DNA of 64,000 nt from Burkholderiales bacterium (GCA_016790695.1 JAEUOS010000074.1:51627-115626), one strand, 5' to 3'; shown: positions 1 to 8,903, numbered from the stretch's first letter. Notes: generated by a model not told the origin, from the sequence alone. Numbers and translations: made by a program.

Positions 1-123
1 CTCGCGCGGCGCGACTATGCGCAGGCCCGCTATGATTACCTGCTCTATCGCCTGCGCCTGAAGCTCGCCGCCGGCACCCTGGCCGAGACCGATCTGGTCG
101 AGGTGGGCAAGGCGCTGCAATAG
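1..123 (+). CDS. TolC-family outer-membrane channel, C-terminal fragment
   Basis: Only the last 40 codons lie in the window; the frame is open from base 1 and stops with TAG at 121-123. The peptide has the helical ending typical of TolC/type I secretion outer-membrane proteins (ARYDYLLYRLRLK, then AAGTLAETDL). TolC proteins form trimeric outer-membrane tunnels that dock onto HlyD-type membrane-fusion proteins. The next two genes downstream both carry HlyD-like parts, so this is probably the outer-membrane component of the same module. The call rests on a short tail and on context; the full gene is needed for certainty. Confidence 0.6.
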   Translation, partial: LARRDYAQARYDYLLYRLRLKLAAGTLAETDLVEVGKALQ

Positions 124-194
124 CGCGCGGACGCGGCGCCGGCGCGGCTTGCCGGCGCCGGCCGCGGGCGAGACACCGAACCTGAGGATCCCGA

Positions 195-2066
195 TTGGCT
201 AAGGACGACGGCATTGTCCTGATCTCCGACGCGCGCCGCGCGGGGGGCGAGGGCGGCGACGCTTACGAATCCGCACACTGGGCGCGGCTCGCGCACGCCG
301 CCGACGCGCGCAATTTCGCCGCCAACTGGCTCGACATCCAGTGCCGCGCCTTCGACGGCGTGATCCGCGGCGCGGTGATCCTGCGCGCCGGCGAGACCGG
401 CGGCTTCGCCCCGGCGGCGGTGTGGCCCGAGGACATCGAGGGCAGCCCGCGGCTGGCGGCGGTGGTCGAGCGCGCGATGCAGTCGCGCCAGGTCGCGGTC
501 GACGGCGTCACCCGCGCGGGCCGGCGCCAGGAGCCGGTCTTCATCGCGCATCCGATCGAGGTCGACGACGAGCTCTTCGGCGCGGCGGCGCTCGAGATCG
601 AGGGGCGCGCCGAGAGCGCGGTGCGCGACCTGGTCCAGCGCCTCGGCTTCGGCCTCGGCTGGCTCGAAGCCCTGGCGCGGCGGCGGACCTTCACGAGCAA
701 GGCGCGCCTGGTCACGGTGCTGCAGCTGATCGCCACTTCGCTCAACCACGAGCGGTTCCAGGCCGCCGCGACGGCCGTGGTCACCGAGCTGGCCACCACC
801 TTCGGCTGCGAGCGCGCGGCGATCGGCTTCATGAAGGGGCGCCACATCGAGGTCAAGGCGCTCTCGCACAGCGCCGCGTTCGGGCGCAAGACCAACCTGA
901 TCCGCGCCATCGAGGGCGCGATGGACGAGGCGGCCGACCAGCTCGCCACCGTGGCGCTGCCGGCGCGCAAGGACGGGCCGTTCCAGGTCACGCGCGCCCA
1001 CGCCGAGCTGCTGCAGCAGTTCGGCGCCGGCGCCGTGTGCACCGTGCCGCTGACCGCCGGCGCGCGCGTGCTCGGCGCCCTCGTGCTCGAACTGCCGTCG
1101 GGCGCCGAATTCGACGCGCGCACGGTGGAGCTGTGCGAGCACGCGGCGCTGCTCGTCGGCCCGGTGCTCGAGGTCAAGCGCCGGGAGGACCGCTGGATCG
1201 GGGCCAAGGTCGTCGACGCGGCGGCCACCCAGCTGCGCCACCTGTTCGGTCCGCGCCATTTCGCGCTCAAGCTGTGGGTGCTCGCCATTGCGCTCGTGGT
1301 CGGGTTCTTCTCGATCGCCGAGGGCGACTACATGATCACCGCCGACGCGAGCCTCGAGGGCAAGGTGCAGCGGGCGGTCACCGCCGCGATGCAGGGCTAC
1401 ATCGTCGAGGCGCGCGCGCGCGCCGGCGACGTGGTCCGGAAGGGCAGCCTCCTGGCGGCGATGGACGACCGCGACCTGCGGCTCGAGCGGCAGAAGCTGG
1501 TCAGCCAGGGCGCGCAGCAGGAGAGCGAGCGCCGCCAGGCGATCGCCGAGGGCAACCGGGCCCGCGCCGGCATCCTCGCGACCCAGGCCGGCCAGGTGCG
1601 CGCCCAGCTCGCGCTGATCGACGAGCAGATCGCGCGCACGCGCCTGGTCGCGCCGTTCGACGCGGTCGTCGTCAAGGGCGACCTGAGCCAGTCGCTGGGC
1701 GCCGCGGTCGAGCGCGGCAGCGTGCTGTTCGAGCTCGCGCCGCTCGACACCTACCGGGTGATCATGAAGGTCGACGAGCGCGACATCAGCCGCGTCGTCG
1801 CCGGCCAGAAGGGCCGCCTCGCGCTGACCAGCATGCCCAACGAGGAGATCGCGCTCGCGGTCGAGAAGATCACCCCGGTGTCGGTGATCGACCAGGGCCG
1901 CAACTACTTCCGCGTCGAGGCGGTCGCCACCGGCAACATCGAGAAGCTGCGCCCGGGCATGGAGGGGGTGGGCAAGATCGACGTCGAGCGGCGCAAGCTG
2001 ATCTGGATCTGGACCCACAAGCTGGTGCACTGGATGCGCATGTGGGTCTGGTCGTGGTGGCCATGA
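195..2066 (+). CDS. GAF-domain HlyD-type periplasmic adaptor (membrane-fusion protein)
   Basis: A 623-residue protein. The N-terminal half is soluble and looks like one or two GAF-type sensory folds (about residues 60-330). A single membrane segment follows at about 357-376, then a HlyD-like part: a barrel-sandwich (lipoyl-like) half near 385-425, a coiled-coil hairpin near 425-485, and a second half-motif with beta-barrel to about 600. The topology implies a cytoplasmic sensor joined across the inner membrane to a periplasmic adaptor. The last 20 residues hold seven tryptophans. The start is TTG at 195, with GAGG at 184-187 as a plausible ribosome site; no better ATG agrees with the conserved frame. 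It lies between the TolC tail and the M50 gene, so a role in a transenvelope channel is likely. The cargo is unknown. Confidence 0.75.
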   Translation: MAKDDGIVLISDARRAGGEGGDAYESAHWARLAHAADARNFAANWLDIQCRAFDGVIRGAVILRAGETGGFAPAAVWPEDIEGSPRLAAVVERAMQSRQVAVDGVTRAGRRQEPVFIAHPIEVDDELFGAAALEIEGRAESAVRDLVQRLGFGLGWLEALARRRTFTSKARLVTVLQLIATSLNHERFQAAATAVVTELATTFGCERAAIGFMKGRHIEVKALSHSAAFGRKTNLIRAIEGAMDEAADQLATVALPARKDGPFQVTRAHAELLQQFGAGAVCTVPLTAGARVLGALVLELPSGAEFDARTVELCEHAALLVGPVLEVKRREDRWIGAKVVDAAATQLRHLFGPRHFALKLWVLAIALVVGFFSIAEGDYMITADASLEGKVQRAVTAAMQGYIVEARARAGDVVRKGSLLAAMDDRDLRLERQKLVSQGAQQESERRQAIAEGNRARAGILATQAGQVRAQLALIDEQIARTRLVAPFDAVVVKGDLSQSLGAAVERGSVLFELAPLDTYRVIMKVDERDISRVVAGQKGRLALTSMPNEEIALAVEKITPVSVIDQGRNYFRVEAVATGNIEKLRPGMEGVGKIDVERRKLIWIWTHKLVHWMRMWVWSWWP

Positions 2067-2100
2067 GGTGGCGGCCATGAGGCGGCGGCCATGATGCGGG
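2059..2100 (+). repeat. Three tandem 14-bp units at the end of the adaptor gene
   Basis: Three head-to-tail units of 14 bp at 2059-2072, 2073-2086 and 2087-2100. The first two differ at one base (GGCCATGAGGTGGC, GGCCATGAGGCGGC); the third diverges in its second half. The first unit contains the TGA stop of the adaptor gene. The array probably arose by local duplication. Confidence 0.8.
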
Positions 2101-2158
2101 CGCGGCGCGGCGCCGGCGCCGCGCGCGCATGAGGCGCGGCCGGCAGGACCGATAGGCC

Positions 2159-4306
2159 ATGAGCGAGACCCTGTTCAGCCCGTCGTGGTACCGGGTGGCA
2201 TCGCTCAAGCCGCGCATCCGCTCGCACGCGCGGATCCTGCGCCAGTCGTTCCGCGACCAGGTGTGGTTCGTCCTGCAGGACCAGGCGGCGGAACGCTCGC
2301 ACCGCTTCACCCCCGCCGCCCACCACTTCATCGGCCTGATGGACGGTGCGCGCACGGTGCAGGAGATCTGGGACGCGACCAGCGCGCACCTGGGCGACGC
2401 GGCGCCGACGCAGGAGGAGGCGATCCGCCTGCTCGGGCAGCTGCACGCGGCCGACGCGCTCCTGTGCGACGTGCCGCCCGACAGCATGGAGGTGTTCCGG
2501 CGCTTCCAGCGCAACGAGCGCATGCGCTGGAAGCGCCGGCTGTGGACGCCGCTGGCGCTGCGCTTCCCGCTGTTCGATCCGGACCGCTTCCTGACCCGCA
2601 CCATGCCGCTGGTCAACCCGCTGTTCAGCGTCTTCGGCATCGTGCTCTGGCTCGTCGTGGTCGGCGCCGGCGCGGTGCTGGCGGTCTCGCACTGGACCGA
2701 CCTGTCCGAGAACATCACCGAGCGGGTGCTCGAGCCGCAGAACCTGCTGCTGCTGTGGCTGGTGTATCCGGTGGTCAAGGCGCTGCACGAGCTCGGGCAT
2801 GCCTACGCGACGCGGCGCTGGGGCGGCGAGGTGCACGAGATCGGCATCATGCTGCTGGTGTTCTCGCCGGTGCCCTACGTCGACGCGTCCTCCGCCTGGG
2901 GCTTCCGCGACAAGTGGCAGCGCATGGCGGTGGGTGCGGCCGGCATCGCGGTCGAGCTGTTCCTGGGCTCGGTGGCGATGTTCGTCTGGCTGGCCGTCGA
3001 GCCCGGCGCGGTGCGGGCGGTCGCCTACAACGTCATGCTGATCTGCGGCGTGTCGACGCTGCTGTTCAACGGCAACCCGCTGCTGCGCTTCGACGGCTAC
3101 TACGTGCTCGCCGACGCCATCGAGATGCCCAACCTCGGCGCGCGCGCCAACCAGTACCTGGGCTACCTGTTCCAGCGCTACGTGCTCGGCATGAAGGACG
3201 CCGAGCGTCGGGAGACCACGCGCGGGGAGCGCATCTGGCTGGTCGGGTACGGCGTCACGTCGTTCATCTACCGCGTCTTCATCTCCTTCATCATCGTGCT
3301 GTTCATCGCCGGCCGCTTCTTCGTCGTCGGCGTGCTGCTCGCGATCTGGGCGGTGACGACCCAGATGCTGATGCCGGTGGGCAAGGCGCTGTCGTTCCTG
3401 TTCGTGAGCCCGGCGGTGCGGCGCCAGCGCGGCCGCGCGGTGGCGACCAGCCTGGTGCTGGTGCTCGCCGCCGTCGCGCTGCTGTTCGCGGTGCCGCTGC
3501 CGAGCTGGACCCGCGCCGAGGGCGTGGTCTGGGTCCCCGAGGAGGCGCAGGTACGGTTCGGCGCCGAGGGCTTCGTGGTGGCGCTGCTGGCCGCGCCCGA
3601 CAGCGAGGTCAAGCGCGGCCAGCCGCTGATCCAGGCCGAGGAGCCGTTCCTCGCCACCCGCACCGAGCTCTATCGCGCGCTGGTGGCCGAACTCGCCACC
3701 AAGTACGACGCGCTGCTGCCGGTCGACCGCGTGCAGGCGTCGATGGTGCGCGAGGAACTCGTCGCGGCCCAGGCCAACCTGAAGCGCTCGCGCGAGCGCG
3801 AGGCCGAGCTGGTGCTGCGCAGCAACGTCAACGGCCGCTTCATCGTTCCCGGGGCGGCCGACCTGCCGGGGCGCTTCGTCAACAAGGGCCAGCTGATCGC
3901 CTACGTCGCCGAGCCGCGCGAGGTCACCGTGCGCGTCGCCCTGGTGCAGGACGACATCGCGATGGTGCGGCAGTCGACGCGCGCGGTGCAGGTGATGATG
4001 GCCGGCTGGGGCGCCGCGCCGGTGCCGGCGCGCATCCGCCGCGAGGTGCCGGGGGCGTCGTCGCAGCTGCCGACGGCGGCGCTCGGCACGTCTGGCGGCG
4101 GCAGCATCGCGGTCGATCCGCGCGACAAGCAGGGCGTTGCGACCCTGCGCCAGGTGTTCCAGCTCGAGCTGGCGCTGCCCGGCACGACGCGCGCCGACTA
4201 CCTGGGCGCGCGCGTGTTCGTGCGCTTCGACCACGGCTACGAGCCGGCCGGGATCCAGCTCTACCGCGCGTTCCGGCGCCTGCTGCTGCGCCAGTTCAAT
4301 GTCTAG
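2159..4306 (+). CDS. M50 (site-2-protease-like) membrane protein with PqqD-like and HlyD-like parts
   Basis: A 715-residue multi-pass membrane protein. Residues about 30-105 resemble the small winged-helix PqqD/RiPP-recognition fold. Several membrane segments follow, with the zinc-protease signature HELGH at residues 210-214 and a second conserved metal-ligand region with Asp312 in FDGYY. The C-terminal third (about 450-700) is a periplasmic barrel-sandwich and beta-barrel resembling HlyD adaptors. M50 enzymes cut substrates within the membrane; fusion of this core to an adaptor suggests processing coupled to export. ATG at 2159 fits the conserved N-terminus. The next gene starts inside its last codons, so the two are probably translationally coupled. 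Catalysis is inferred from the metal motif; no substrate is visible. Confidence 0.8.
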   Translation: MSETLFSPSWYRVASLKPRIRSHARILRQSFRDQVWFVLQDQAAERSHRFTPAAHHFIGLMDGARTVQEIWDATSAHLGDAAPTQEEAIRLLGQLHAADALLCDVPPDSMEVFRRFQRNERMRWKRRLWTPLALRFPLFDPDRFLTRTMPLVNPLFSVFGIVLWLVVVGAGAVLAVSHWTDLSENITERVLEPQNLLLLWLVYPVVKALHELGHAYATRRWGGEVHEIGIMLLVFSPVPYVDASSAWGFRDKWQRMAVGAAGIAVELFLGSVAMFVWLAVEPGAVRAVAYNVMLICGVSTLLFNGNPLLRFDGYYVLADAIEMPNLGARANQYLGYLFQRYVLGMKDAERRETTRGERIWLVGYGVTSFIYRVFISFIIVLFIAGRFFVVGVLLAIWAVTTQMLMPVGKALSFLFVSPAVRRQRGRAVATSLVLVLAAVALLFAVPLPSWTRAEGVVWVPEEAQVRFGAEGFVVALLAAPDSEVKRGQPLIQAEEPFLATRTELYRALVAELATKYDALLPVDRVQASMVREELVAAQANLKRSREREAELVLRSNVNGRFIVPGAADLPGRFVNKGQLIAYVAEPREVTVRVALVQDDIAMVRQSTRAVQVMMAGWGAAPVPARIRREVPGASSQLPTAALGTSGGGSIAVDPRDKQGVATLRQVFQLELALPGTTRADYLGARVFVRFDHGYEPAGIQLYRAFRRLLLRQFNV

Positions 4307-6293
4307 CACGACCGCCCTGCGCCCGGGCGTGGCCCTGGGGCCGTACCCGCAGCGCGAGGACCAGCGCGAGAGCGCCCTCGACCGCGCCGCCGCCGGGCTG
4401 ATCGGCTTCATCCGCCAGCGCGCCTACGGGCGCAATCCGGGGCATGCCGCGTTCATCGCGCTGGTCGACGCCGAGGGCGCGGGCCTGTCCGGGCTGACCG
4501 ATGCGCAGATCCGGGCGGAGGTGCCGGAACTGCGCCGGCGGCTCTACAGCGAGGGCCTGCAGGAGGCGCTGGTCGCGCGCGCCTTCGCGATGGCGCGCGA
4601 GGTGGCCGAGCGGCGCCTCGGCATGCGCCCGTACGACGTGCAGCTGATCGGCGGGCGCGTGATGCTCGACGGCAAGATCGCGGAAATGGAGACCGGCGAG
4701 GGCAAGACGCTGACCGCGACCCTGCCGGCATGCGCGGCCGCGCTGGCCGGCATCCCGGTCCACATCGTCACCGTCAACGACTTCCTGGTCATGCGCGACG
4801 CGGCCTGGATGCTGCCGCTGTACAAGTTCTTCGGACTGACGGTCGGCACCATCACCGAGGGCATGGACCCGGCCGCGCGGCGCGCCGCCTACGCCTGCGA
4901 CATCACCTACGGCACCAACAAGCAGCTGGTGTTCGACTACCTCAAGGACCGGCTGCTGCTGGGACGCGACGCCGGCCCGATGCACCTGAAGATCGAGCGG
5001 CTGCACGCCGAGCACGCGCGCACCGAGCGCATGCTGCTGCGCGGCCTGTGCTTCGTCATCGTCGACGAGGCCGACAGCGTCCTGGTCGACGAGGCGCGCA
5101 CGCCGCTCATCATCTCCAATCGCGGCGACTCCAGCCAGGAGGAGCAGGTCTACGGCGAGGCGGTCGCGATCGCGCGCGCGCTCACGAGCGCGACCGACTT
5201 CACCATCCGCCCGCGCGAGCACGACGTCGAGCTCACCGACGCCGGGCGGCGCCACGCCGCCGCGCTCGCGGAGCCCTACGGCGGCGTGTGGATGGGGCCG
5301 CGCCGGCGCGAGGAGCTGGTGCGGCGCGCGCTGTCGGCGCTGCACCTGTTCCAGCGCGACAAGCAGTACATCGTGCGCGGCGGCAAGGTGCAGATCGTCG
5401 ACGAGTACACCGGGCGCGTGATGGCCGACCGCTCGTGGGAGCGCGGCCTGCACCAGATGATCGAGGCCAAGGAGGGCTGCCAGATCACCGGCCAGCAGGA
5501 GACGCTGGCGCGGATCAGCTACCAGCGCTTCTTCCGGCGTTACCTGCGGGTCGCCGGCATGACCGGCACCGCGCGCGAGGTGGCGCGCGAACTGTGGGCG
5601 GTGTATCGGCTGGCGGTGGTGAGCATCCCGACCAACCGCCCGGTGCGCCGGCGCCGCCTGGACGGCGCCGTCTACGCGACGGCGGAGGCGAAGTGGGCGG
5701 CGGTCGCCGCGACCGTCGCGCGCCTGCATGCGGACGGGCGCCCGGTGCTGGTCGGCACGCGGTCGGTGGCGGCGTCCGAGCACCTGAGCGAGCGCCTCCG
5801 GGCCGACGGGCTGCCGCACCAGGTGCTGAACGCGCGCCAGGACCAGGAGGAGGCCGAACTGGTGGCGCGCGCCGGCGAGACCGGGCGCATCATGGTGGCC
5901 ACCAACATGGCCGGCCGCGGCACCGACATCCGCCTCTCGCCCGGCGTGGCCGATCGCGGCGGCCTGCACGTGCTCGCGACCGAGCGCCACGACTCGGCGC
6001 GCATCGACCGCCAGCTGTTCGGCCGCTGCGGCCGGCAGGGCGACCCCGGCAGCTTCCAGATGATCGTCTCGCTCGAGGACGAGATCTTCCAGCAGTACGC
6101 GAAGCTGCCGGCGCGCTGGCTCGGCAAGCTGTTCCGCGGCCGCACCGCGCCCCTGCCGTCCTGGCTCGGGGAGCTCGTCTCGGCGCGCGCGCAGCGCGCC
6201 GCCGAGCGCCATCACGGGCGCATTCGGCGTGAACTGCTGCGCGCGGACGACCAGCTGAGCGACCTGCTGGCGTTCACCGGGCGCGGCGAGTAG
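4299..6293 (+). CDS. SecA-like translocation ATPase, short form
   Basis: A 664-residue DEAD-type ATPase clearly related to SecA: Walker A (ETGEGKT) at residues 131-137, Walker B VDEAD at 255-259 followed by the SecA-typical VDEARTPLI, and helicase motif VI (GRCGRQGD) near residue 575. Housekeeping SecA is usually about 830-900 residues; this one ends soon after the second ATPase lobe and lacks the C-terminal linker and zinc-binding tail (no CxC...CH/CC cluster). ATG at 4299 overlaps the end of the M50 gene by 8 bases. SecA normally pushes unfolded proteins through SecYEG. A truncated paralogue in an operon with adaptors and a protease suggests a specialised export route, similar in logic to accessory SecA2 systems. 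That role is inference; the family assignment is strong. Confidence 0.88.
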   Translation: MSSTTALRPGVALGPYPQREDQRESALDRAAAGLIGFIRQRAYGRNPGHAAFIALVDAEGAGLSGLTDAQIRAEVPELRRRLYSEGLQEALVARAFAMAREVAERRLGMRPYDVQLIGGRVMLDGKIAEMETGEGKTLTATLPACAAALAGIPVHIVTVNDFLVMRDAAWMLPLYKFFGLTVGTITEGMDPAARRAAYACDITYGTNKQLVFDYLKDRLLLGRDAGPMHLKIERLHAEHARTERMLLRGLCFVIVDEADSVLVDEARTPLIISNRGDSSQEEQVYGEAVAIARALTSATDFTIRPREHDVELTDAGRRHAAALAEPYGGVWMGPRRREELVRRALSALHLFQRDKQYIVRGGKVQIVDEYTGRVMADRSWERGLHQMIEAKEGCQITGQQETLARISYQRFFRRYLRVAGMTGTAREVARELWAVYRLAVVSIPTNRPVRRRRLDGAVYATAEAKWAAVAATVARLHADGRPVLVGTRSVAASEHLSERLRADGLPHQVLNARQDQEEAELVARAGETGRIMVATNMAGRGTDIRLSPGVADRGGLHVLATERHDSARIDRQLFGRCGRQGDPGSFQMIVSLEDEIFQQYAKLPARWLGKLFRGRTAPLPSWLGELVSARAQRAAERHHGRIRRELLRADDQLSDLLAFTGRGE

Positions 6294-6384
6294 CGGCGCG
6301 CGGCGCGGCGGACCGCGCACCGGCGCCGGCGGGCTGCCGGACCAAGTACACTCGCGCGGTCGAATCGAATCCACGGGAGGCGGC

Positions 6385-7386
6385 ATGCGCGCCGGAGCTC
6401 CAATCCTGTCATCGCCGCAGCCGGGCGGCCCGGAGATCGCGCGCCGCCGCCTCCTCGGCGCGGCGGTCGCCGCCGGCGCGCTGGCCGCCACGCCGGCGGC
6501 GCGCGCGCAGGGCGCCGCGCGTCCCGCCGGCCGCGCCGAGCAGCTTGCCGCCGAGCTCTACCGCGGGCTCAGCGCCGCCCAGCGCGACGCCGTGTGCTTT
6601 CCGTACGACGCGCCGTTGCGTGCGCGCGTGGACAATTTCTGGTTCGTCACGCCGCAGCGCCTGGCGTCGTTCTACAGCCCGGAGCAGCAGCGCCAGGCGC
6701 ACGACATCTTCATGGCCCTGCACAGCGAGGAGTACGGCCCCGCCGTGCTGCGCCAGGTGCTGCACGACGGCGTGCGCAACGACTTCGCCGCGAGCACCGC
6801 GATCGCGTTCTTCGGCACGCCCGAGAGCGGCCGCTTCCAGATGGTGCTCACCGCGCACCACTGCACGCGCCGTGTCGGCGGCGACGCCGGCGTTGCCTTC
6901 GGCGGGCCGATCTTCTACGGGCACTTTCACGAGCGCTTCCACGAACGCCCCGACCATCCCGGCAACGCCTACTGGTATCAGGCCAGGCGCGCCAACGGCG
7001 TCTACCAGATGCTCGACGGGCGCCAGCGCGGACTGGCGCTGGTCGACGACGACCGGCGCGACCGCGGCACCGCCACGGTGCGCCTGGGCCGCCGGCCCGA
7101 CGACGTGCCCGGCATCCCCATGCGGGAACTGAGCCGCGACCAGCGCGACGAGGTGCGCAAGGTGCTCGCCGACCTGGTCCTGCCGTTCCGGCGGGCCGAC
7201 GCCGCCGAAGCGCTGCGCATGATCGAGGGCGGCTTCGACGACATGCGACTCGCGTTCTACCCGACGCGCGACATCGGCGGCGACGGGGTATGGGACGTCT
7301 GGCAGCTCGAAGGGCCCGACATGGTCTGGTTCTTCAACGGCGAGCCGCACGTGCACGTGTGGGCGCACGTGCGGGAGCGGGCCTGA
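6385..7386 (+). CDS. Exported DUF3500-like protein with twin-arginine signal
   Basis: A 333-residue protein whose N-terminus carries a twin-arginine-type signal (ARRRLLGA followed by an Ala-rich stretch ending ARAQG near residue 35), so it is probably exported folded through Tat. The mature part is rich in His and Trp, with blocks such as HCTRRVGG and HPGNAYWYQA that resemble the DUF3500 family, whose function is unknown. ATG at 6385 follows GGGAGG with good spacing, and TACACT at 6346-6351 could be a minus-10 box. The oxidoreductase gene starts one base after the stop, so the two are probably cotranscribed. The DUF3500 label comes from sequence resemblance only. Confidence 0.55.
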   Translation: MRAGAPILSSPQPGGPEIARRRLLGAAVAAGALAATPAARAQGAARPAGRAEQLAAELYRGLSAAQRDAVCFPYDAPLRARVDNFWFVTPQRLASFYSPEQQRQAHDIFMALHSEEYGPAVLRQVLHDGVRNDFAASTAIAFFGTPESGRFQMVLTAHHCTRRVGGDAGVAFGGPIFYGHFHERFHERPDHPGNAYWYQARRANGVYQMLDGRQRGLALVDDDRRDRGTATVRLGRRPDDVPGIPMRELSRDQRDEVRKVLADLVLPFRRADAAEALRMIEGGFDDMRLAFYPTRDIGGDGVWDVWQLEGPDMVWFFNGEPHVHVWAHVRERA

Positions 7387-7387
7387 G

Positions 7388-8527
7388 ATGGCGGCGCCGG
7401 CGATGCGCGGCGACCTGCCGCCGGGCCAGCGGGTGGTCATCCGCGCCTTCGGCGAGACCCCGCTCGACGCCCTCGAGCACCATGCCGCGCTCGAGGACAT
7501 GGCGGCACCCGACCCGGCCGCGCTGGCGCCGGACGAGATCCTGCTGGCGATCAAGAGCTGCGGCGTGGCCTGGGTGGACCTCCTGATGACGAGCGGCCAG
7601 TACCAGCACATGGCCGCGCCGCCCTATTGCCCGGGCATGGAGTACAGCGGCGTGGTCGTCGCGGCCGGCGCGGCGGTCGACCCGGCGCAGGTGAAGGCCG
7701 GCGACGCGGTGTTCAGCGACTTCATCCTCGCCGGCCCGCGCGCCGGCGGCCGCTACCAGTCGTCCGGCGGTTTCGCCTCGTATGCGGTGCTGCCGGCGGG
7801 GGCGGTGCGCCGCGTTCCGGCCGGCTTCTCGTTCGACGAGGCGTGCAATCTGCTGGGCAACTACGAGACCGCCTGGCACTGCCTGATCGCGCGCGGCCAG
7901 TTGCGCGCCGGCGAGACCGTGCTCATCACCGGCGCCTCGGGCGCCTCCGGCATGGCGGCGGTGCAGGTCGCCAGGCTGCTGGGCGCGACCGTGATCGCCA
8001 CCGGGCGCTCGGACGCCAAGCTGGCGGTGGTGAAGGCGCACGGCGCGGACCACGTGATCAACACCGGCAACGAAGACGGCAGCCCCGGCGTGCGCCGTTT
8101 TCGCGACGAGGTCAAGGCGCTCACCGGCGGACGCGGCGTCGACGTCGTGTTCGACGCGGTCGGCGGCGACACCTCGCTCGAGTGCCTGCGCTGCGCCGCC
8201 TTCGGCGCGCGCTTCCTGATCGTCGGCTGGACCTCGACGCCGTTCGTCGCGCGCGGCCGCGGCCAGCGCGGCGCGCCCAACGCCAACCAGCTGCCGACCA
8301 ACCTGATCCAGATGAAGGGCCTGTCGGTGCTGGGCAGCCCGGCCGTGATTTCGGTGGCGCAGGATCCGTCGATCCGGCCGCCGCGCGTCGCGCAGATCAT
8401 GCAGTGGGTCGCCGAGGGCCGCATCCGGCCGCACATCTCGCACCGCTATCCGCTGGCCGAGTTCAAGCAGGCGATGCTGGCGCGCTGGAACGGCGAAGTC
8501 ATCGGCGGCTGCGTGCTGCATCCGTAG
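7388..8527 (+). CDS. Zinc-independent MDR oxidoreductase (NADPH:quinone reductase-like)
   Basis: A 379-residue medium-chain dehydrogenase/reductase. The N-terminal GroES-like domain (about 1-150) lacks the cysteine cluster of zinc alcohol dehydrogenases, and the Rossmann half carries the quinone-reductase-type motif GASGASGMAAVQVA near residue 180. Such enzymes reduce quinones or activated alkenes with NADPH. It follows the exported DUF3500-like protein by one base. Substrate unknown. Just past the stop, the opposite strand carries the remains of a toxin gene, so the C-terminal end adjoins decayed DNA. Confidence 0.82.
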   Translation: MAAPAMRGDLPPGQRVVIRAFGETPLDALEHHAALEDMAAPDPAALAPDEILLAIKSCGVAWVDLLMTSGQYQHMAAPPYCPGMEYSGVVVAAGAAVDPAQVKAGDAVFSDFILAGPRAGGRYQSSGGFASYAVLPAGAVRRVPAGFSFDEACNLLGNYETAWHCLIARGQLRAGETVLITGASGASGMAAVQVARLLGATVIATGRSDAKLAVVKAHGADHVINTGNEDGSPGVRRFRDEVKALTGGRGVDVVFDAVGGDTSLECLRCAAFGARFLIVGWTSTPFVARGRGQRGAPNANQLPTNLIQMKGLSVLGSPAVISVAQDPSIRPPRVAQIMQWVAEGRIRPHISHRYPLAEFKQAMLARWNGEVIGGCVLHP

Positions 8528-8690
8528 GTTTCCTCCAGTTCGCCCACGCCGGCGCACGCGTCGGCATGCCATGCGCGTTCGCGCCGGTGCGCCCAGGCCG
8601 GGAGATGGGTGTCGATCGCGATCACTTGCCGGTTCGTTCATTGGCGAGGTCGCGGAGCTGATCCCATGACATCGTCTTGGCGGCCGAGGC
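8527..8690 (-). pseudogene. Remnant of a VapBC-like toxin-antitoxin pair
   Basis: On the minus strand a short reading frame ends MSWDQLRDLANERTGK with its TGA (8624-8622) overlapping a GTG (8625-8623). The second frame begins VIAIDTH and continues with AHRRERAWHADA, strongly resembling the first 30-35 residues of VapC PIN-domain toxins (usually DTN at the metal site; here DTH). The overlapping stop/start is the usual antitoxin-toxin arrangement. The toxin similarity ends after about 33 codons, where the oxidoreductase coding region begins on the other strand, and no complete antitoxin N-terminus is found upstream. I read it as a decayed locus. The rest of 8691-8900 shows no recognisable gene. 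Confidence 0.45.
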
Positions 8691-8903
8691 AGGCCGCGCG
8701 CGCCGACGCGGGAATCCCTGAGGTTGAATCGGCCGGCTGCCGGGCACTCGCGAAGTTCGCGCAACAAGCCCGTTCCGATCAGGGCGCTCGGCGTCGTACG
8801 CTCGTCGCGGGCGCGCCTCCTTGCCGCGGTGAAAAGGGCTTCCGAACGAACGTCGTGCCCACGTCGCCTTGTACGTCGGAGCGTGATCGCCCGCTGATAT
8901 CGG

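Noticed and set aside
45..2078. Long open frame antiparallel to the GAF-HlyD gene
   Set aside because: His/Arg/Ala-rich composition typical of the reverse strand of high-GC genes; no family resemblance.
2059..2100. CRISPR or riboswitch interpretation of the 14-bp tandem units
   Set aside because: Units are too short, have no spacers and begin inside coding DNA.
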